From Frigoribacterium faeni (GTDB lineage Bacteria > Actinomycetota > Actinomycetes > Actinomycetales > Microbacteriaceae), in NCBI RefSeq assembly GCF_011761235.1, contig NZ_JAAOYW010000001.1:558781-622780 (forward strand): a DNA stretch of 64,000 bases, written 5' to 3'. The notes beneath the pieces were generated by a model. That model saw only the letters and a program-made list of their open reading frames with translations. It had not been told where the DNA came from and made no database searches. Shown here piece by piece: positions 61,510 to 64,000 of this stretch. The translations under genes were made by a program, and so were the position numbers. Every line of letters starts with the position of its first letter. The first letter of the stretch is position 1.

Positions 61510-62760
61510 CTACCCACGCCCCGACCGGGCTCGCCGTCGCCACCCGGCGGGCCGCCGCTCGACGAGCCCGTCGGCGTCCAGCTCGGCGAGGACCGTCCGC
61601 ACCGTCGCGAGCGACAGCCCGGACGCGGCCGCCACTTCGTCGGTGCTGCGGTCGACCCTGGTGCTGAGGGCGTCGGAGACGCGGACGGCGTGGACGTCCT
61701 CCTCCGCCTGCCACGCCTGGTCGACGAGGTCGTCCTGGCCGCCGAGCAGCTCGACGACGTCGGCCGGGCTCGTGACGCACGCCGCGAGCTGAGACCGCAG
61801 GAGCGCGTGGCACCCCGCCGACATCGGCGACGTGACCGGGCCCGGCACCACCCCGACGGGACGGCCGAGCGCGTTCGCGTGGGCCGCCGTGTTGAGCGAG
61901 CCGGAACGACGACCGGCCTCGACCACGACCACTGCCCCGCTCAGGGCCGCGATCAACCGGTTGCGCGACAGGAACCGGAAACGGTGGGGCATCGTGCCGC
62001 ACGGCGACTCGGAGACCATCGCCCCGTCGCGGAGGACGGCCCGCAGGAGGTCGTCGTGCCCGGTCGGGTAGAAGCGGTCCACCCCTCCCGCCATCACGGC
62101 GACGGTGCTCGCGGCCGAGGCCACGGCCGCCCGGTGGGCCATGCCGTCGACGCCGTAGGCACCGCCCGACACGACGACCAGGCCCCGGTCCGACAACCCG
62201 CTCGAGAGGTCGGCGGCGACCTGCTCGCCGTACGACGTGGCCGCGCGTGCCCCGACGATCGCGACGCCGCCGCCCTGGCGGGGCAGCCCGCCGCCTCCCC
62301 TCACCCAGAGCGCAGGAGGCGCGTGGTCGCCGAGGTCGTCGATCGCCGTCGGCCAGGACGCGTCGCCGGGCACCACGACCCGGACGCCCAGCGCCGTCGC
62401 CGACCGGAACCAGCCGGTGACCGTCCCGGACGCGACGCGAGGCGCCCACCGGCTCAGCGCCGCGTGCAGCTCGAGCCGTTCCACGTCGGGCACCCCGGCC
62501 GCGACCATCCGCTCGGCCAGGACCCCGCCGTCGGACTCCGAGCGACGGGCGGCCACCGACTCCATCACGAGGCGCAGCGAGACCGCGGGGCCGAGCGCCC
62601 GACGGCACGCCCCGGCGGCGGCGTCGCCGTCGGAGGCGACGCCGCTCCAGGCCGCGAGGCCGAAGGCGTCGATCGGGTCGCAGCGGGACGGCTCGTCGGC
62701 CCGCACGCCGGCGGCCAGGTCGACGAGGTCGGCCGTCGAGGCCCTCAGCAACGCGTTCAC
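61510..62760 (-). CDS. dprA: DNA processing protein DprA
   Basis: 416 residues. It binds incoming single-stranded DNA and loads RecA during transformation; it is widely kept in non-competent bacteria too. Rossmann domain (about 120-340): VAIVGARAATSYGEQVAADLSSGLSDRGLVVVSGGAYGVDG near 163, FRFLSRNRLIAALSGAVVVVEAG near 250 and SGSLNTAAHANALGRPVGVVPGP near 275. A C-terminal winged helix (about 360-410: DEVAAASGLSLATVRTVLAELDADGLVERR) is present, and a SAM-like N-region. GTG 62760 overlaps the comM stop as GTGA. Confidence 0.93.
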   Translation of the reverse strand: MNALLRASTADLVDLAAGVRADEPSRCDPIDAFGLAAWSGVASDGDAAAGACRRALGPAVSLRLVMESVAARRSESDGGVLAERMVAAGVPDVERLELHAALSRWAPRVASGTVTGWFRSATALGVRVVVPGDASWPTAIDDLGDHAPPALWVRGGGGLPRQGGGVAIVGARAATSYGEQVAADLSSGLSDRGLVVVSGGAYGVDGMAHRAAVASAASTVAVMAGGVDRFYPTGHDDLLRAVLRDGAMVSESPCGTMPHRFRFLSRNRLIAALSGAVVVVEAGRRSGSLNTAAHANALGRPVGVVPGPVTSPMSAGCHALLRSQLAACVTSPADVVELLGGQDDLVDQAWQAEEDVHAVRVSDALSTRVDRSTDEVAAASGLSLATVRTVLAELDADGLVERRPAGWRRRARSGRG

Positions 62761-64000
62761 AGCGACCGCCTGAGGCCGAGGGCGCGCGCCACGTGTCCGT
62801 GGCCGGGCACGGGCACGTCGTCGAGGTCGGCGAGCGTCCAGGCGACCTTGAGCACCCGGTCGTAGCCCCGCATCGTCAGCGCGCCCGACTCGAGCGCCCG
62901 GTCGACGGAGCGCGTGACGGACACGGGCAGACGTCGTTCGGGCGACCGCAGCCAGGTGCCCGAGACCTCGGAGTTGAGCCGCCACGAGGTGTCCGCGAGC
63001 CGCGCGGCCGACCGACGCCGCGCCTCCTCGACCCGGGCTCTCGCCGAGGCCGTGGTCACCGCCGCGGCGGTGTCGGCGAGCCGGAACTGCGCCGAGCTGA
63101 TGCGTGCCACCTGCAGCTGGACGTCGATGCGGTCGACGAGCGGCCCGGACAGCTTCGCGTGGTAGCGGCGTCGCTGGATCGGCGTGCACACGCAGTCGCC
63201 GTCGCGCGTGCCGTGCTGACCGCACGGACACGGGTTCGCGGCGGCCACGAGCTGGAACCGGGCCGGGAACCGCGCGACGGCGCGCGACCGGTGGATGACG
63301 ACCTGGCCCGACTCGAGCGGCTGGCGCAGGCAGTCGAGGACCGACTGCGAGAACTCGGGCGCCTCGTCGAGGAACAGCACGCCCCGGCTGGCACGCGAGA
63401 CGGCGCCCGGACGGATGACGCTGCTGCCGCCGCCGACGAGGGCCGCCGCGCTCGACGTGTGGTGAGGGTCCTCGAAGGGCGGGCGGCGCTCGAGCTCGCC
63501 GGCCACGGGGCGGCCCGAGAGGGAGCGCACCGAGCTGACCTCGAGGGCCTCGTCGACGCCGAGGTCGGGCAGCAGGCCGGGGAGGCGGGCGGCCAGCATG
63601 CTCTTGCCAGCGCCGGGCGGACCGACCATGAGCAGGTGGTGACCGCCCGCCGCCGCGACCACCAGCGCCTCGACCGCGTCGGAGTTGCCGATGACGTCGC
63701 TGAGGTCGGCGTCGTCGTGCACCGGCTCGGCCGCCCGCGGCCGACGGATCGGCTCGACGGGCTCGGGGAGCAGGTCCGCGCCGTGACGGATGGCCGCCTC
63801 GCGGAGGCTCGCGACGCCCACCACCCGGATGCCCGGCACGAGCGACGCCTCGTCGACGGCGTCCACCGGCACGACGACGGTCTCGACGCCGGCCCGCCGG
63901 GCCGCGAGCACGGCGGGCAGCACCCCGTCGACGGGGCGGACCCGGCCGTCGAGCCCGAGCTCGCCCAGGTGCACGGCCTCGGCGACCGACTCGGCCGACA
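62757..64000 (-). CDS. comM: Mg-chelatase-like AAA+ ATPase, YifB/ComM family, 5' end cut off by the window edge
   Basis: At least 414 C-terminal residues. ComM is a branch-migration helicase that helps integrate transforming DNA. Visible: HLGELGLDGRVRPVDGVLPAVLAARRAG (N-terminal Lon-protease-like domain end), Walker A MVGPPGAGKSMLA, GRPVAGELERRPPFEDPHHTSS, Walker B GVLFLDEAPEFSQ, the Mg-chelatase zinc-like cluster CPCGQHGTRDGDCVCT and a C-terminal helical domain with SGTWLRSPERR and LTMRGYDRVLKVAWTLADL. The reading frame continues past 64000, so the start is not visible. It is coupled to dprA. Confidence 0.93.
   Translation of the reverse strand, partial: SAESVAEAVHLGELGLDGRVRPVDGVLPAVLAARRAGVETVVVPVDAVDEASLVPGIRVVGVASLREAAIRHGADLLPEPVEPIRRPRAAEPVHDDADLSDVIGNSDAVEALVVAAAGGHHLLMVGPPGAGKSMLAARLPGLLPDLGVDEALEVSSVRSLSGRPVAGELERRPPFEDPHHTSSAAALVGGGSSVIRPGAVSRASRGVLFLDEAPEFSQSVLDCLRQPLESGQVVIHRSRAVARFPARFQLVAAANPCPCGQHGTRDGDCVCTPIQRRRYHAKLSGPLVDRIDVQLQVARISSAQFRLADTAAAVTTASARARVEEARRRSAARLADTSWRLNSEVSGTWLRSPERRLPVSVTRSVDRALESGALTMRGYDRVLKVAWTLADLDDVPVPGHGHVARALGLRRSL

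Overview
This is about 64 kb of very GC-rich chromosomal DNA from a high-GC Gram-positive bacterium, most likely a Microbacteriaceae (order Micrococcales). The evidence is a fused 2-oxoglutarate decarboxylase/dehydrogenase (Kgd), an RsrA-type anti-sigma factor with its ECF sigma factor, GlgE, a GuaB1-type IMPDH-like protein, DivIVA-family proteins and a tmRNA tag ANNKRTDFALAA. The genus cannot be fixed from the sequence alone. Most genes are ordinary chromosomal genes with uniform composition. I see no prophage, integrase, insertion sequence, CRISPR array, tRNA or rRNA.

Layout. 1-10 kb: a truncated NAD(P)H-hydrate dehydratase, a HAD phosphatase and an old yellow enzyme, then two CNNM/CBS membrane proteins behind a tiny coupled leader ORF, guaB1, and divergent kgd. 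10-16 kb: an acetyltransferase, a hypothetical protein, the redox-stress pair (anti-sigma and sigma factor), and aroA-rsgA-hisN. 16-22.5 kb: a structured leader with a 50-residue ORF, an MFS drug-efflux-type pump, tmRNA, smpB, ftsX-ftsE and prfB. 22.5-28.9 kb: a membrane protein, a DUF559 protein, a repeat-filled gap, cysteine desulfurase, a glgX-type debranching enzyme, a YbaK deacylase and a DUF1294 protein. 28.9-35 kb: a peptide-type ABC importer, with one fused ATPase and two permeases on the minus strand and a divergent lipoprotein receptor. 35-38.5 kb: a four-gene SipW system with three exported proteins and their Ser/His signal peptidase. 38.5-43 kb: glgE-glgB. 43-50 kb: a YbbN-like thioredoxin, a two-part membrane/lipoprotein, a long coiled-coil DivIVA-type protein, an AI-2E family exporter, a hydrolase and a small Cys/His protein. 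50-56 kb: a secreted transglycosylase, a small multi-motif DivIVA protein and the conserved block cdsA-frr-pyrH-tsf-rpsB. 56-64 kb: a BCCT and a sugar-porter transporter, then M23 peptidase, xerC, dprA and a truncated comM.

How it fits together. GlgX, GlgE and GlgB cover glycogen debranching, maltose-1-phosphate elongation and branching. SmpB with tmRNA and PrfB, RsgA, Frr, Tsf, RpsB and YbaK serve translation. FtsEX, the two DivIVA proteins, XerC and two cell-wall hydrolases serve growth and division. Many adjacent genes overlap by the four bases ATGA or GTGA, so translational coupling is common. At least ten genes carry a TANNNT -10 hexamer 6-8 bases before the start codon, which points to leaderless transcription.

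The most unusual things are not ordinary genes. They are: (1) a roughly 130-bp promoter-plus-leader block that drives the SipW operon and recurs about 3 kb away with no gene after it, followed instead by a strongly structured stretch that looks like a small RNA; (2) a family of about 60-bp imperfect palindromes in two gene-free gaps; (3) the decamer GGAGGCGCGG, seen 18 times when about two are expected, sometimes as inverted pairs forming terminators; (4) an RsgA that has lost its zinc-binding residues.
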